Shown piece after piece: positions 1 to 6,330 of a stretch of DNA of 27,382 bases. Position numbers and translations under genes: made by a program. The notes under the pieces are model-generated. The model was not told where the DNA came from. It saw nothing but the letters and a program-made list of their open reading frames with translations, and searched no databases. Numbering within the stretch: position 1 is the first letter of the stretch; each line of letters starts with the position of its first letter. The DNA is from a virus: IMG/VR virus record IMGVR_UViG_3300042556_001118, positions 1-27,382 of that record. One strand, given 5' to 3'.

Positions 1-894
1 TGTGGGGTAGAGACTAGTAAGGCCCCTAAGACAGCAAAATATAAAGTTTTGTTTGTTAATTTTTCTGATCAACCTAAGTTAGATAGTTCTTATGGGGTGG
101 GGTTGGTTGATGCTATTGAGCCTATTGTTGACTATTATGAGACTGTTTCTTATGGTAAGACTAAGATTGTTTTGGATCCTTATAAGCAGTGGGTTGATCT
201 TCCTAATGTGACTTCTGCATATAATTTGCAAGGCAGGGTTGATGTGACTTCTTTTGCTAATGATGTAATCGGCAGGGTAGATGGAAATATTGATTTCTCT
301 AAATATAAAGGTGTTATTATTCTTGCTAATCCTATGGCATATGAATTGAATGCCAATGTTGCTTTCAATGTTAATTTTGATGGTAAAGCACTTGGTGGTT
401 TCTTTATGGGTTCTGATTTGTTTATGAAAGGTTTGTATTCTTATTTTATTGCAGCACATGAAATGGGTCACTCTTTTGGGCTGGTTGATCTTTATGGTGG
501 CAATGGTGCTTCTTTTGAATTTATTGAAGATTACACAATTATGTCTCATGCTATGAGAGGTGCTGGTTTCTTGGGCTATGAACGCCTCAGAACGGGCTGG
601 ATTGGGGCTAAAGACATTAAGTGTATATCTGGTGATACCTCTATTAAATTGTCTGCATTAGATGCCAAGAAGGGGCTAAAAATGGGGGTAGTAAATTTTG
701 GCCAAGAAAAACTTTTCATTGAATATAGACCTAAAAGAGGATTAGATTCTAATATTGCCAATCCTGGCTTATTAATTTATTCTGTTAATAATGGTCATGT
801 TCAAAAAATTGGGGTATTAACCAAAAATGGTTCTTTATCTTATAAAAATGTTTATATTAAATATAATAAGAATGTGACCATAAAAATAGGATAG
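1..894 (+). CDS. M6-like zinc metallopeptidase, 5' end missing
   Basis: The frame is open from base 1, so the N terminus lies outside the window; 297 residues are visible, ending at TAG 892-894. A TTG at 49 is only an internal leucine. The motif HEMGHSFGLVDLYGG (bases 457-501) matches the HExxHxxGxxD zinc site of M6 (immune inhibitor A-like) peptidases, which usually read HExGHxxGLxDLY. The two His and the Asp would bind zinc and the Glu is the catalytic base. The upstream segment KYKVLFVNFSDQP is the expected first strand of such a catalytic domain. A beta-rich part follows the metal site. No membrane segment is visible, and a signal peptide, if any, would be in the missing part. In a phage tail locus it could be a virion-associated or secreted protease that clears host surface protein; that role is inferred. 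The motif is seen; the substrate is unknown. Confidence 0.8.
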   Translation, partial: CGVETSKAPKTAKYKVLFVNFSDQPKLDSSYGVGLVDAIEPIVDYYETVSYGKTKIVLDPYKQWVDLPNVTSAYNLQGRVDVTSFANDVIGRVDGNIDFSKYKGVIILANPMAYELNANVAFNVNFDGKALGGFFMGSDLFMKGLYSYFIAAHEMGHSFGLVDLYGGNGASFEFIEDYTIMSHAMRGAGFLGYERLRTGWIGAKDIKCISGDTSIKLSALDAKKGLKMGVVNFGQEKLFIEYRPKRGLDSNIANPGLLIYSVNNGHVQKIGVLTKNGSLSYKNVYIKYNKNVTIKIG

Positions 895-924
895 TCGAAT
901 ACTTTTTATACCCCCAAAAATGTT

Positions 925-997
925 GCAAAGGAGACGATAGTCTCAAAAGTGCAAAGGGGGGTGGGGTGTTATACTAATATCGCCGACCTAAAAGGAA
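925..997 (+). promoter_or_regulatory. Leader of halogenase 1: hairpin in direct repeats, -10 box, RBS
   Basis: The 107-base gap before the halogenase holds a 5-bp hairpin GAGAC-GATA-GTCTC (931-944) between two copies of GCAAAGG (925-931 and 951-957). A -10-like TATACT lies at 970-975 with no recognisable -35 box, and an AAAGGA ribosome site at 991-996 precedes ATG 1002. A CCCCC run (911-915) could also pair with the G run at 956-960. The repeats around a hairpin could be an operator; this is a pattern only. Confidence 0.4.
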
Positions 998-1001
998 CAT
1001 T

Positions 1002-2453
1002 ATGAGCATAAATAAAATTATTATTGTGGGCGGCGGATCTGCAGGATGGATGACCGCTTCTACTCTTATAAAATTTTTTCCACATAAACAGATAAGTGTC
1101 ATAGAGTCTATTGACATACCTACTGTAGGAGTTGGAGAAAGCACCATCGCCGAAATGAAGAACTGGATCAAAGCATTAGGCATACAAGACAAAGACTTCA
1201 TGAAGGAATGTGACGCCTCTTACAAGATGTCTATCAAATTTACCGACTTTTATAAAAAAGACTTTGGATATTTCTTCTACCCAATCGGCGGACCTTACTT
1301 AGGGAATACTGAAAAAGGAGTTTTAGACTGGCACGTACTTAAAAAAAATAATTCAGATTTAGACCTAAAAGACTATGTTAGATCATATTACTCTGCCGCT
1401 GCCTTATTCGAACAAAACAAAATATCAGAAAAAGATAACTTTGATAACTTTAACTTTTACGAACATGTTGTATACCATTTTGATGCTGCCAAATTTGGAA
1501 ACTGGTTAAAAGAAAAATATGCCAAACCCAAAGGAATAAATCATATTATAGGAAATGTTAAAGATGTTGTAGTAGAAGATGGTATTAAAGAATTAATTAT
1601 GGAAGATGGATCTATACATACCGCCGATCTTTACATAGACTGCACAGGATTTAAAAGCCTACTATTAGGTCAAGCACTAGGTGAAGAGTTTGTATCTAAA
1701 AACAATGTGTTACCAAATAACCGTGCCTGGGCTGTAAGACTACCTTACAAAGATAAAGAAAAAGAACTAGAGCCATTCACAAATTGCACAGCAATAGAAA
1801 ATGGTTGGTGTTGGAACATACCATTATGGTCAAGACTAGGAACTGGATACGTATACAGCGACAAGTATGTTAGCCCAGAAGAAGCACTTGTTCAATTTAA
1901 AAACTATTTAACATCAGACAAGATGATAGTTAAAAGAAGATTAGAAGATTTAGAAGGATTACAATTTAATGATGTCAGAATGCGTGTTGGAATACATAAA
2001 AGAACTTGGGTAAAAAATGTTGCAGCAATAGGATTGGCTGCTGGATTTATTGAACCACTTGAAAGCAATGGGCTATTCACAGTTTATGAGTTCTTATTTA
2101 AAATGATAGAAACAATTGATACTCTGGACATAGATAAGTACAATAAAGAAACTAGATCTATATATGATGACTTTCTTAACTTTATATCATTACATTATTC
2201 TTTAAGTCAAAGAGAAGATACGGGGTATTGGAAAGATATGTCCAATAATCCAGAAATAACAAATATAAAAAATAAATACAATTATTCAAATAATGGAATG
2301 ATGTGCATGCTATCTGGAATGAATTACACATATGATGTAGATGGAGATATTGATAGTATTAGTAAGAATTTAAATGATAATAAAGATAGATGGTCTACCC
2401 TGGCTAAATCAGAGCCAAGCCTTTACCAGTATTTGCAAGATAACATATATTAA
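1002..2453 (+). CDS. Flavin-dependent halogenase (tryptophan halogenase family), copy 1
   Basis: 483 residues, within the usual size of the family. It should use FADH2, oxygen and halide to form hypohalous acid and halogenate an electron-rich aromatic substrate in the cytoplasm. The FAD-binding GxGxxG motif is at residues 10-15 (GGGSAGW), VGVGEST at 42-48, the catalytic lysine at K79 (SIKF), the diagnostic WxWxIP motif at 269-274 (WCWNIP), and a GFIEPLESNG segment at 348-357 that carries the family's catalytic glutamate. All key residues are present, so it looks active. No flavin reductase is in the window, so reduced flavin would come from the host or another phage gene. Halogenases of this family are known from marine phages, for example VirX1 of a cyanophage, which prefers iodide. 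Substrate and halide cannot be read from the sequence. Start chosen at ATG 1002 with AAAGGA upstream. A paralogue lies at 19652-21250 on the other strand. Confidence 0.93.
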   Translation: MSINKIIIVGGGSAGWMTASTLIKFFPHKQISVIESIDIPTVGVGESTIAEMKNWIKALGIQDKDFMKECDASYKMSIKFTDFYKKDFGYFFYPIGGPYLGNTEKGVLDWHVLKKNNSDLDLKDYVRSYYSAAALFEQNKISEKDNFDNFNFYEHVVYHFDAAKFGNWLKEKYAKPKGINHIIGNVKDVVVEDGIKELIMEDGSIHTADLYIDCTGFKSLLLGQALGEEFVSKNNVLPNNRAWAVRLPYKDKEKELEPFTNCTAIENGWCWNIPLWSRLGTGYVYSDKYVSPEEALVQFKNYLTSDKMIVKRRLEDLEGLQFNDVRMRVGIHKRTWVKNVAAIGLAAGFIEPLESNGLFTVYEFLFKMIETIDTLDIDKYNKETRSIYDDFLNFISLHYSLSQREDTGYWKDMSNNPEITNIKNKYNYSNNGMMCMLSGMNYTYDVDGDIDSISKNLNDNKDRWSTLAKSEPSLYQYLQDNIY

Positions 2454-2458
2454 AAGGA

Positions 2459-2500
2459 GAGAGCCGATCCATGGTGGTTGGTGGTGTAGGATCGGCCCTC
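2459..2500 (+). other. RNA hairpin with G-rich (two-tier quadruplex-like) loop
   Basis: GCCGATCC (2463-2470) pairs perfectly with GGATCGGC (2489-2496), extended by GAG/CTC after one mismatch. The 18-base loop contains GGTGGTTGGTGG, four GG tracts in a two-quartet quadruplex pattern. It begins six bases after the halogenase stop codon. No T tract follows, so it is not a standard terminator. The ATG of a candidate small gene (2471) is the first codon of the loop. Confidence 0.7.
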
Positions 2501-2551
2501 AGTATATCGCCAGGAAAAGTTTTTAAAGACTTAATTCCTAACAAGACTTAA
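2471..2551 (+). CDS. Candidate small protein, 26 residues
   Basis: ATG 2471 to TAA 2549-2551 encodes a 26-residue peptide starting MVVGGVGSALSISPG and ending KVFKDLIPNKT. It is preceded by a good AGGAG (2455-2459) just after the halogenase stop. The spacing of 11 bases is long, but a stem starting at 2463 would be one way to change the effective distance. The segment is richer in G and C than its surroundings. I do not recognise the peptide. It has a Gly-rich hydrophobic start and a basic end. It could instead be a chance frame across a structured RNA element. The RBS and codon content favour translation only weakly. Confidence 0.4.
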   Translation: MVVGGVGSALSISPGKVFKDLIPNKT

Positions 2552-2562
2552 TAATTATACCA

Positions 2563-2799
2563 TTAATTGGCTGAACCTTGCAACCTGTTTTCTTCTAGTC
2601 TGAATCTTTCATCGACTATTTCAAAGGCCCATTCTTTAATAGTATTCTCTATTTTATTGTAATGATGAGAGCAAAATAGTAATTCTCCATTTACCCCGTT
2701 TGCTTTTACCCAAGCCTGGGCTGAGCAACGATCACAACGATCTAATGCTGTAAGAACATACTTAATTTCTTCTTTTTCTTTAACTTTGGACTTTGCCAT
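2563..2799 (-). CDS. DUF7455-type actinobacterial small zinc-ribbon-like protein
   Basis: 78 residues when started at ATG 2797-2799 (MAKSKVKEKEE). That start sits 8 bases after AGGAG, whereas the GTG codons just upstream lie almost on top of the ribosome site. The core LTALDRCDRCSAQAWVKA then GELLFCSHHYNK matches the pattern typical of DUF7455, LTAxDRCDRCGAQAYVR...GGELLFCxHH, which is widespread in Actinobacteria and their phages. The CxxC plus CxHH residues look like a metal site. A charged helix follows (EIVDERFRLEENR), as in the family. The function is unknown; a small regulatory or nucleic-acid-binding role is plausible. It is one of three leftward genes and has a textbook promoter, so it may be expressed at a different time from the structural genes. 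It is the best host marker in the window. Confidence 0.85.
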   Translation of the reverse strand: MAKSKVKEKEEIKYVLTALDRCDRCSAQAWVKANGVNGELLFCSHHYNKIENTIKEWAFEIVDERFRLEENRLQGSAN

Positions 2800-2821
2800 T
2801 TTCACCACTCCTTATATATCA

Positions 2822-2850
2822 ATTATAGTGGTTAATATACAGCAAGTCAA
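2822..2850 (-). promoter_or_regulatory. Leftward sigma70-type promoter for the DUF7455 gene
   Basis: Read on the minus strand: TTGACT (2845-2850), a 17-base spacer, and TATAAT (2822-2827), about 23 bases before the chosen ATG. Both boxes and the spacer fit the vegetative-sigma consensus. It lies back to back with the -10 box of the rightward gene at 2869. Confidence 0.75.
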
Positions 2851-2859
2851 TGTTATAAT
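2851..2859 (+). promoter_or_regulatory. Extended -10 box before the 2869 gene
   Basis: TGTTATAAT fits an extended -10 (TGnTATAAT). Its predicted RNA start is at 2866-2869, that is at or within a few bases of ATG 2869. A second TATAAT (2865-2870) overlaps the start. No -35 box is seen at the right distance. The transcript would be leaderless or nearly so. Confidence 0.55.
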
Positions 2860-2868
2860 TTTATTATA

Positions 2869-3180
2869 ATGGAAATGAACTTTCTTGCTACCCTTGCCAA
2901 TACCTGGCAAATGCTAACAGTTATAGGTGTAGCACTTAGTGTGGGATATGCAATGGCTAGAAGATTTGAAGGACTATTGGGCAAAAATAAAAAAGGCGAC
3001 ACATTATTAGAACGACTAGAAAAAATTGAAAGACAAATAATGCCAAATGGTGGATCAAGCATGTCAGATAAAATTGACTATATCCGTAGAGATCAAAATA
3101 AAATGAAAAATGAACTTTCCCAAATTTCAGGGGAACTAGAAGTAATTAAAGACATAGTAATCTCAATAGTAGATAAATAA
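2869..3180 (+). CDS. Small membrane protein with coiled-coil tail (holin-like candidate)
   Basis: 103 residues. One hydrophobic segment spans about residues 9-30 and is followed by RR, so the basic C-terminal part probably stays in the cytoplasm. Residues 44-57 and 67-101 have heptad-like hydrophobic spacing (LLERLEKIERQI, then ELSQISGELEVIKDIVISIV), suggesting a coiled coil. The shape, one N-terminal membrane helix plus a coiled coil, is that of small membrane proteins often placed near lysis or tail genes in actinobacteriophages (holin-like or DUF2746-like). No lysin is adjacent, so lysis is only a guess; a membrane anchor is equally possible. ATG 2875 is an alternative start two codons later. 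There is no Shine-Dalgarno sequence, in keeping with a leaderless message. Confidence 0.7.
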   Translation: MEMNFLATLANTWQMLTVIGVALSVGYAMARRFEGLLGKNKKGDTLLERLEKIERQIMPNGGSSMSDKIDYIRRDQNKMKNELSQISGELEVIKDIVISIVDK

Positions 3181-3182
3181 TT

Positions 3183-3219
3183 TGGTATAATGAAGTTGAG
3201 GCTTCCGCCTCTTTAGGAG
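3183..3219 (+). promoter_or_regulatory. Extended -10, 5'-end hairpin and RBS before 3227
   Basis: TGGTATAAT (3183-3191) is an extended -10. The predicted RNA start is close to 3198, where a small hairpin GAGGC-TTCC-GCCTC (3198-3211) begins, so the message would carry a stem at its very 5' end. AGGAG at 3215-3219 lies 7 bases before ATG 3227. No -35 box was recognised. Confidence 0.6.
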
Positions 3220-3226
3220 TACCCTC

Positions 3227-3571
3227 ATGACCCCAGGGAGATTAAATTTTACTTGCCCTCAAGGCAGTACATTTCGTAGAACACTTACTTATCAAATAGA
3301 TAATACACCAGTAAATTTAACTGGATACTCAGCACGACTACAAGTTAGAGAAACTCATGATTCAACAGACTATATTGTATTCTTAGAAAATGGAAGTGGA
3401 ATAACTTTAGGTGCAAGTGCGGGAACAATAGATATATTAATATCAGATACAATAACAAAAGATTTCATCACTGGGGACCACGTTTATGATTTAGAAGTAG
3501 AGTCAAGTGGCGGAATTACAGATAGACTTATCGAAGGTCGATTTAATGTAACCCCAGAGGTGACCAGATAG
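3227..3571 (+). CDS. Small Ig-like baseplate/tail protein (BppU N-terminal-like)
   Basis: 114 residues of beta-strand character. The order of motifs is FTCPQGSTFRRTLTY (8-22), LTGYSARLQVRE (31-42), GITLGASAGTIDILIS (58-73), VYDLEV (86-91) and a closing NVTPEVTR. This pattern, in which the chain starts with a PxGxxF segment, has a LTGYxAxxQVR strand and ends with PEVTR, is common to small phage proteins resembling the N-terminal domain of the baseplate upper protein family (BppU/DUF2479). It probably forms part of a tail or baseplate attachment for fibres. Its stop overlaps the next GTG start by one base, so the two are likely translated together. A paralogue is at 22932-23282, in front of the same two gene types. 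Confidence 0.7.
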   Translation: MTPGRLNFTCPQGSTFRRTLTYQIDNTPVNLTGYSARLQVRETHDSTDYIVFLENGSGITLGASAGTIDILISDTITKDFITGDHVYDLEVESSGGITDRLIEGRFNVTPEVTR

Positions 3572-4044
3572 TGGCAGATGTAACTGTATCAGTTGTAGAA
3601 AATCCAGTAACTGTAGTTTCTGCTGAACAAAATGTAGACATTTCTGTAAATGAACAAACAGTTGTTATTGCACTAGGAACTTCGGGACCTCAAGGACCAA
3701 GAGGTGCAGGTATATTAAGTGGTAACGGTGCACCTAATTCTTTATTTGGTGAAATTGGCGATCATTACATAGACAAACTTACACAAGAAATTTACGGACC
3801 AAAAACATCTAGTGGTTGGGGAACACCAGTAGATTTAGTTACAAACCAAGAGTTAGGATATGTTCATGTTCAAAATGCACCAAGCACTACATGGACTATT
3901 AATCACGGATTAGGGTTTATACCTAATATAACAGTAGTAGATTCAGCAGGAACAGTTATTGAGGGGTCATATAACTATGCTAGTGAAACTACTGTAGTAC
4001 TAACCTTTGCTGGAGCATTTTCAGGAAAGGCATATCTTTCATAA
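3571..4044 (+). CDS. Tail fibre adaptor with short collagen-like motif
   Basis: 157 residues from GTG 3571, which overlaps the previous stop. Residues 1-36 are Val-rich strands. GPQGPRGAG (39-47) is a minimal collagen-like turn of the kind that starts trimeric fibres. GDHYIDKLTQEIYGPK (63-78) is a motif seen at the N-terminal side of many phage fibres. The C-terminal part (WTINHGLGFIPNITVVDS onward, about 105-157) looks like a small beta-sandwich head domain. It probably links the baseplate-like protein upstream to the long fibre downstream. The gene at 23283-23858 occupies the same position in the second module and carries GPEGDRG. Exact placement in the virion is inferred. Confidence 0.7.
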   Translation: MADVTVSVVENPVTVVSAEQNVDISVNEQTVVIALGTSGPQGPRGAGILSGNGAPNSLFGEIGDHYIDKLTQEIYGPKTSSGWGTPVDLVTNQELGYVHVQNAPSTTWTINHGLGFIPNITVVDSAGTVIEGSYNYASETTVVLTFAGAFSGKAYLS

Positions 4045-4063
4045 AAAGGGCAGGTGAAAAAAA

Positions 4064-5473
4064 ATGAGTAGAAAATTTTTAACGAATCTTGATTTAAACA
4101 CCAATGAATTACTTAATGGTGTTATTCAAAATCTTGGCACTGATCCAGTATCTGGAAAGGCTGGTCAAGTTTACTATAACACTAGTGATCAAAAGTTAAA
4201 ATACTATAACGGTGGAGCATCCGCATGGCAGTATGTTGGAAATTCAAACGAAGAAATTGAAGATCTAATTGCTGACTTAATTGATGCTGGAACTGGTATA
4301 TCTGTAAATTACAATGATGGCTCAAGTAGTTTAGTTATTGCAAATACTGGTGTAGTAAGTGTTGCTGGAACTGTAAACGAAGTTGACGTATCTGCATCTG
4401 CAGGTAACGTGACAATTAGTTTACCTTCAACAATTAACGCTAACACAACAGGTAATGCTACAACAGCAACCGCACTAGAGACAGCAAGAACAATTTCTTT
4501 AGGTGGAGATTTAAGTGGCAGTGCAAGTTTCAATGGTACTTCTGATATCACTATCAGTGCAACTGTTCAGCCAAATTCTGTCGCATTAGGAACAGATACA
4601 ACTGGTGACTATGTTGCATCTGCATCAGCAGGAAATGGTATTAATATTAGTGGAAGTGGCGAAGGTGCTGCTTTAACAATTACTAATACAGGTGTTCTTA
4701 GTGTTGCAGGAACTAACAACGAAATCACAGTATCTGCATCTGTAGGAAACGTAACAATTGGATTGCCAGATAACGTAACAGTATCTGGAGATTTAGTTGT
4801 AGACGGAAACCTTACAGTTTCAGGAAGCACAACATACTTAAATACAGCAACATTAACTGTTGAAGACAACATTGTTGTTCTTAACAGTAATGCTACAGGA
4901 AGTCCTGTTGCAGACGCTGGTATTGAAGTAGAACGTGGAGATGATCCAAATGCTTCATTCTTTTGGGATGAATCAGAAGATAAGTGGACAGCAAACAATG
5001 GAACAACATCCACTGCTGTATCACTAGAAGGTCACACACACAGTGCTTCTGCTATTACTGACTTTACAGAGGCAGTACAAGACGCAGTAGGAACTTTTGT
5101 TGCAGATTCTGGAACAATTGATTTTACATACAGTGATGCAGGCGATAGCCTATCAGCATCTGTAATTCTTGCTACCTCTAACAGTTACCTATCTACAGCA
5201 AGTGGTCTTGCAGTAGACAAAGGTGCATTAGAAACAGTATTAGTAACAGATGGTTTTACAAAGAAAGCATCTGCTAACGTAGGTAATGGTTCGGCTACAT
5301 CTTTTGCAATTACTCATAATCTAAACAGCAGAGATGTTGTTGTAAATGTTTATGACAATGCTACTTATGACACAGTTGAAACTGATGTTGTAAGAACAGA
5401 CGCAAACACAGTAACCGTTTCATTTACCGTAGCACCAACAAACAACGCATACCGTGTTGTTATAATTGGTTAA
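4064..5473 (+). CDS. Long tail fibre protein
   Basis: 469 residues, preceded by AGGTGA. The N-terminal part has the common fibre motif AGQVYYNTSDQKLKYYNG (about 33-50). A unit VSVAGTxNEVxVSASxGNVTI occurs twice (about 99-119 and 213-233), and LVVDGNLTVSGSTTYLNT leads into a VEDNIVVLNS / AGIEVERG block. This block recurs at 13021-14952 and partly at 23878-24867. The C-terminal region (AITHNLNSRDVVVNVYD to the end) is a distinct small beta domain. Composition is rich in Ser, Thr, Ala, Asn and Val, typical of a trimeric beta-structured fibre. There is no catalytic motif. It is probably the shaft of a fibre whose tips come from the glycine-rich genes downstream; that pairing is inferred. Confidence 0.85.
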   Translation: MSRKFLTNLDLNTNELLNGVIQNLGTDPVSGKAGQVYYNTSDQKLKYYNGGASAWQYVGNSNEEIEDLIADLIDAGTGISVNYNDGSSSLVIANTGVVSVAGTVNEVDVSASAGNVTISLPSTINANTTGNATTATALETARTISLGGDLSGSASFNGTSDITISATVQPNSVALGTDTTGDYVASASAGNGINISGSGEGAALTITNTGVLSVAGTNNEITVSASVGNVTIGLPDNVTVSGDLVVDGNLTVSGSTTYLNTATLTVEDNIVVLNSNATGSPVADAGIEVERGDDPNASFFWDESEDKWTANNGTTSTAVSLEGHTHSASAITDFTEAVQDAVGTFVADSGTIDFTYSDAGDSLSASVILATSNSYLSTASGLAVDKGALETVLVTDGFTKKASANVGNGSATSFAITHNLNSRDVVVNVYDNATYDTVETDVVRTDANTVTVSFTVAPTNNAYRVVIIG

Positions 5474-5482
5474 GACAAAATT

Positions 5483-5510
5483 GAGGGGGTAGTGAAATAT
5501 CTACCCTCTC
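5483..5510 (+). other. Intergenic RNA hairpin
   Basis: GAGGGGGTAG (5483-5492) pairs with CTACCCTCTC (5501-5510) over 10 bp with one G-U pair and an 8-base loop. It lies in the 52-base gap between two fibre genes. No T run follows, so it is more likely an RNA stability, processing or attenuation element than a full terminator. An extended -10 (TGTTATAAT, 5458-5466), at the end of the preceding gene, could start an RNA just before it. Confidence 0.65.
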
Positions 5511-5525
5511 TAACTAAGGATTAAA

Positions 5526-6329
5526 ATGGCAAAAAAGTTTTTAACACCGATAGGCTTAGTTAGCCTACCTTCAGATCCAGCAACTGGGTCAGAGGGTCAA
5601 CTATATTTTAATACAACAACTGATGTTGTAAAGATTTACTCTAATGGAGCATGGTCTGAATTAAGTGGTGGTGGGGGTTCTGTAATTTATTCTGCAGAAC
5701 AACCAGATATTAGCACTTTAGATGTTGGAACAATTTGGATGGATAGCAATGCAGAAATAGCAGACATTGGAACTGTAGTAAATTTAGATAGTTATTTAAC
5801 TATTATTAGTGCTTCAGGCACATATGCAACTAAAGCAGAATTAAACAATATTAATTTATCATCTGCTATCAATACCGCCTCGGCTGCGGCTTATTCAAGT
5901 GCAAGTGCATACACAAATCAACAAATTTCAAACATAAATTTATCTTCAGCAATACAAACAGCAAGTGCTGCAGCAGTAAACTATCTAGTAGATGGTGCAC
6001 CAGAGGCCTTAAACACTTTAAACGAACTTGCAGCAGCATTAGATGACAATGCAGATATTCTTGATAGTCTTCTCACAATTTCTAGTGCATCAGCAGTATA
6101 TGGTAGAAAAAATACTAGATGGAGAAAAACATATTCTGCATCAGCAACACTAATTCAAGGGGTAGATGATAATTCAAATACTTTATTATACAATCCAGGT
6201 TATGAATTATTACACATAAATGGAATCTTACTAGCAACAAATGAATATACAACAACAAGTAGTTCTTTAATAACTTTAAATGAGGCTGTATCTATAAACG
6301 ATGTTGTAGATATAGTAATAGGAGGATAA
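5526..6329 (+). CDS. Ala/Ser-rich tail fibre protein with C-terminal 'NGI' beta domain
   Basis: 267 residues. The N-terminal GSEGQLYFNTTTDVVKIY is a fibre-attachment-type motif, followed by a Gly spacer and LDVGTIWMDSNAEI. The middle is built of repeats such as INLSSAINTASAAAYSSAS and IQTASAAAVNYLVDGAP, low-complexity helical or coiled segments, ending with LNTLNELAAALDDNADI. The last 70 residues (RWRKTYSASATLIQG ... YELLHINGILLATNEY) form a small beta domain that recurs in 7323-8366, 13021-14952 and 17601-18200 and is common in phage fibres. It is a type A gene of the array. The gene ends GGAGGATAA, whose GGAGG serves as RBS for the next gene, starting 2 bases after the stop. Confidence 0.8.
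   Translation: MAKKFLTPIGLVSLPSDPATGSEGQLYFNTTTDVVKIYSNGAWSELSGGGGSVIYSAEQPDISTLDVGTIWMDSNAEIADIGTVVNLDSYLTIISASGTYATKAELNNINLSSAINTASAAAYSSASAYTNQQISNINLSSAIQTASAAAVNYLVDGAPEALNTLNELAAALDDNADILDSLLTISSASAVYGRKNTRWRKTYSASATLIQGVDDNSNTLLYNPGYELLHINGILLATNEYTTTSSSLITLNEAVSINDVVDIVIGG
5871..5894 (+). repeat. GC-rich direct repeat encoding NTASAAAY (copy 1)
   Basis: A 24-base stretch containing ACCGCCTCGGCTGCGGCT is identical to 7980-8003 and shares its first 17 bases with 13471-13487. It encodes I-N-T-A-S-A-A-A-Y in three fibre genes using GC-rich codons unlike the AT-rich neighbours, which use GCA/GCT/AGT for the same residues elsewhere. Confidence 0.85.
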
Positions 6330-6330
6330 T

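Noticed and set aside
79-549. Leftward frame of 156 codons opposite the peptidase gene
   Set aside because: The sense frame carries an intact zinc-protease motif; the antisense frame has no recognisable motif or ribosome site.
2459-2500. Intrinsic terminator after halogenase 1
   Set aside because: The stem is good but no T run follows, and a possible gene starts in the loop.
2800-2808. GTG starts upstream of ATG 2799 for the DUF7455 gene
   Set aside because: AGGAG is almost adjacent to them, while ATG 2799 has a normal 8-base spacing.
5483-5510. Intrinsic terminator between 4064-5473 and 5526-6329
   Set aside because: The strong stem is followed by TAACTAAGG and not by a T run.
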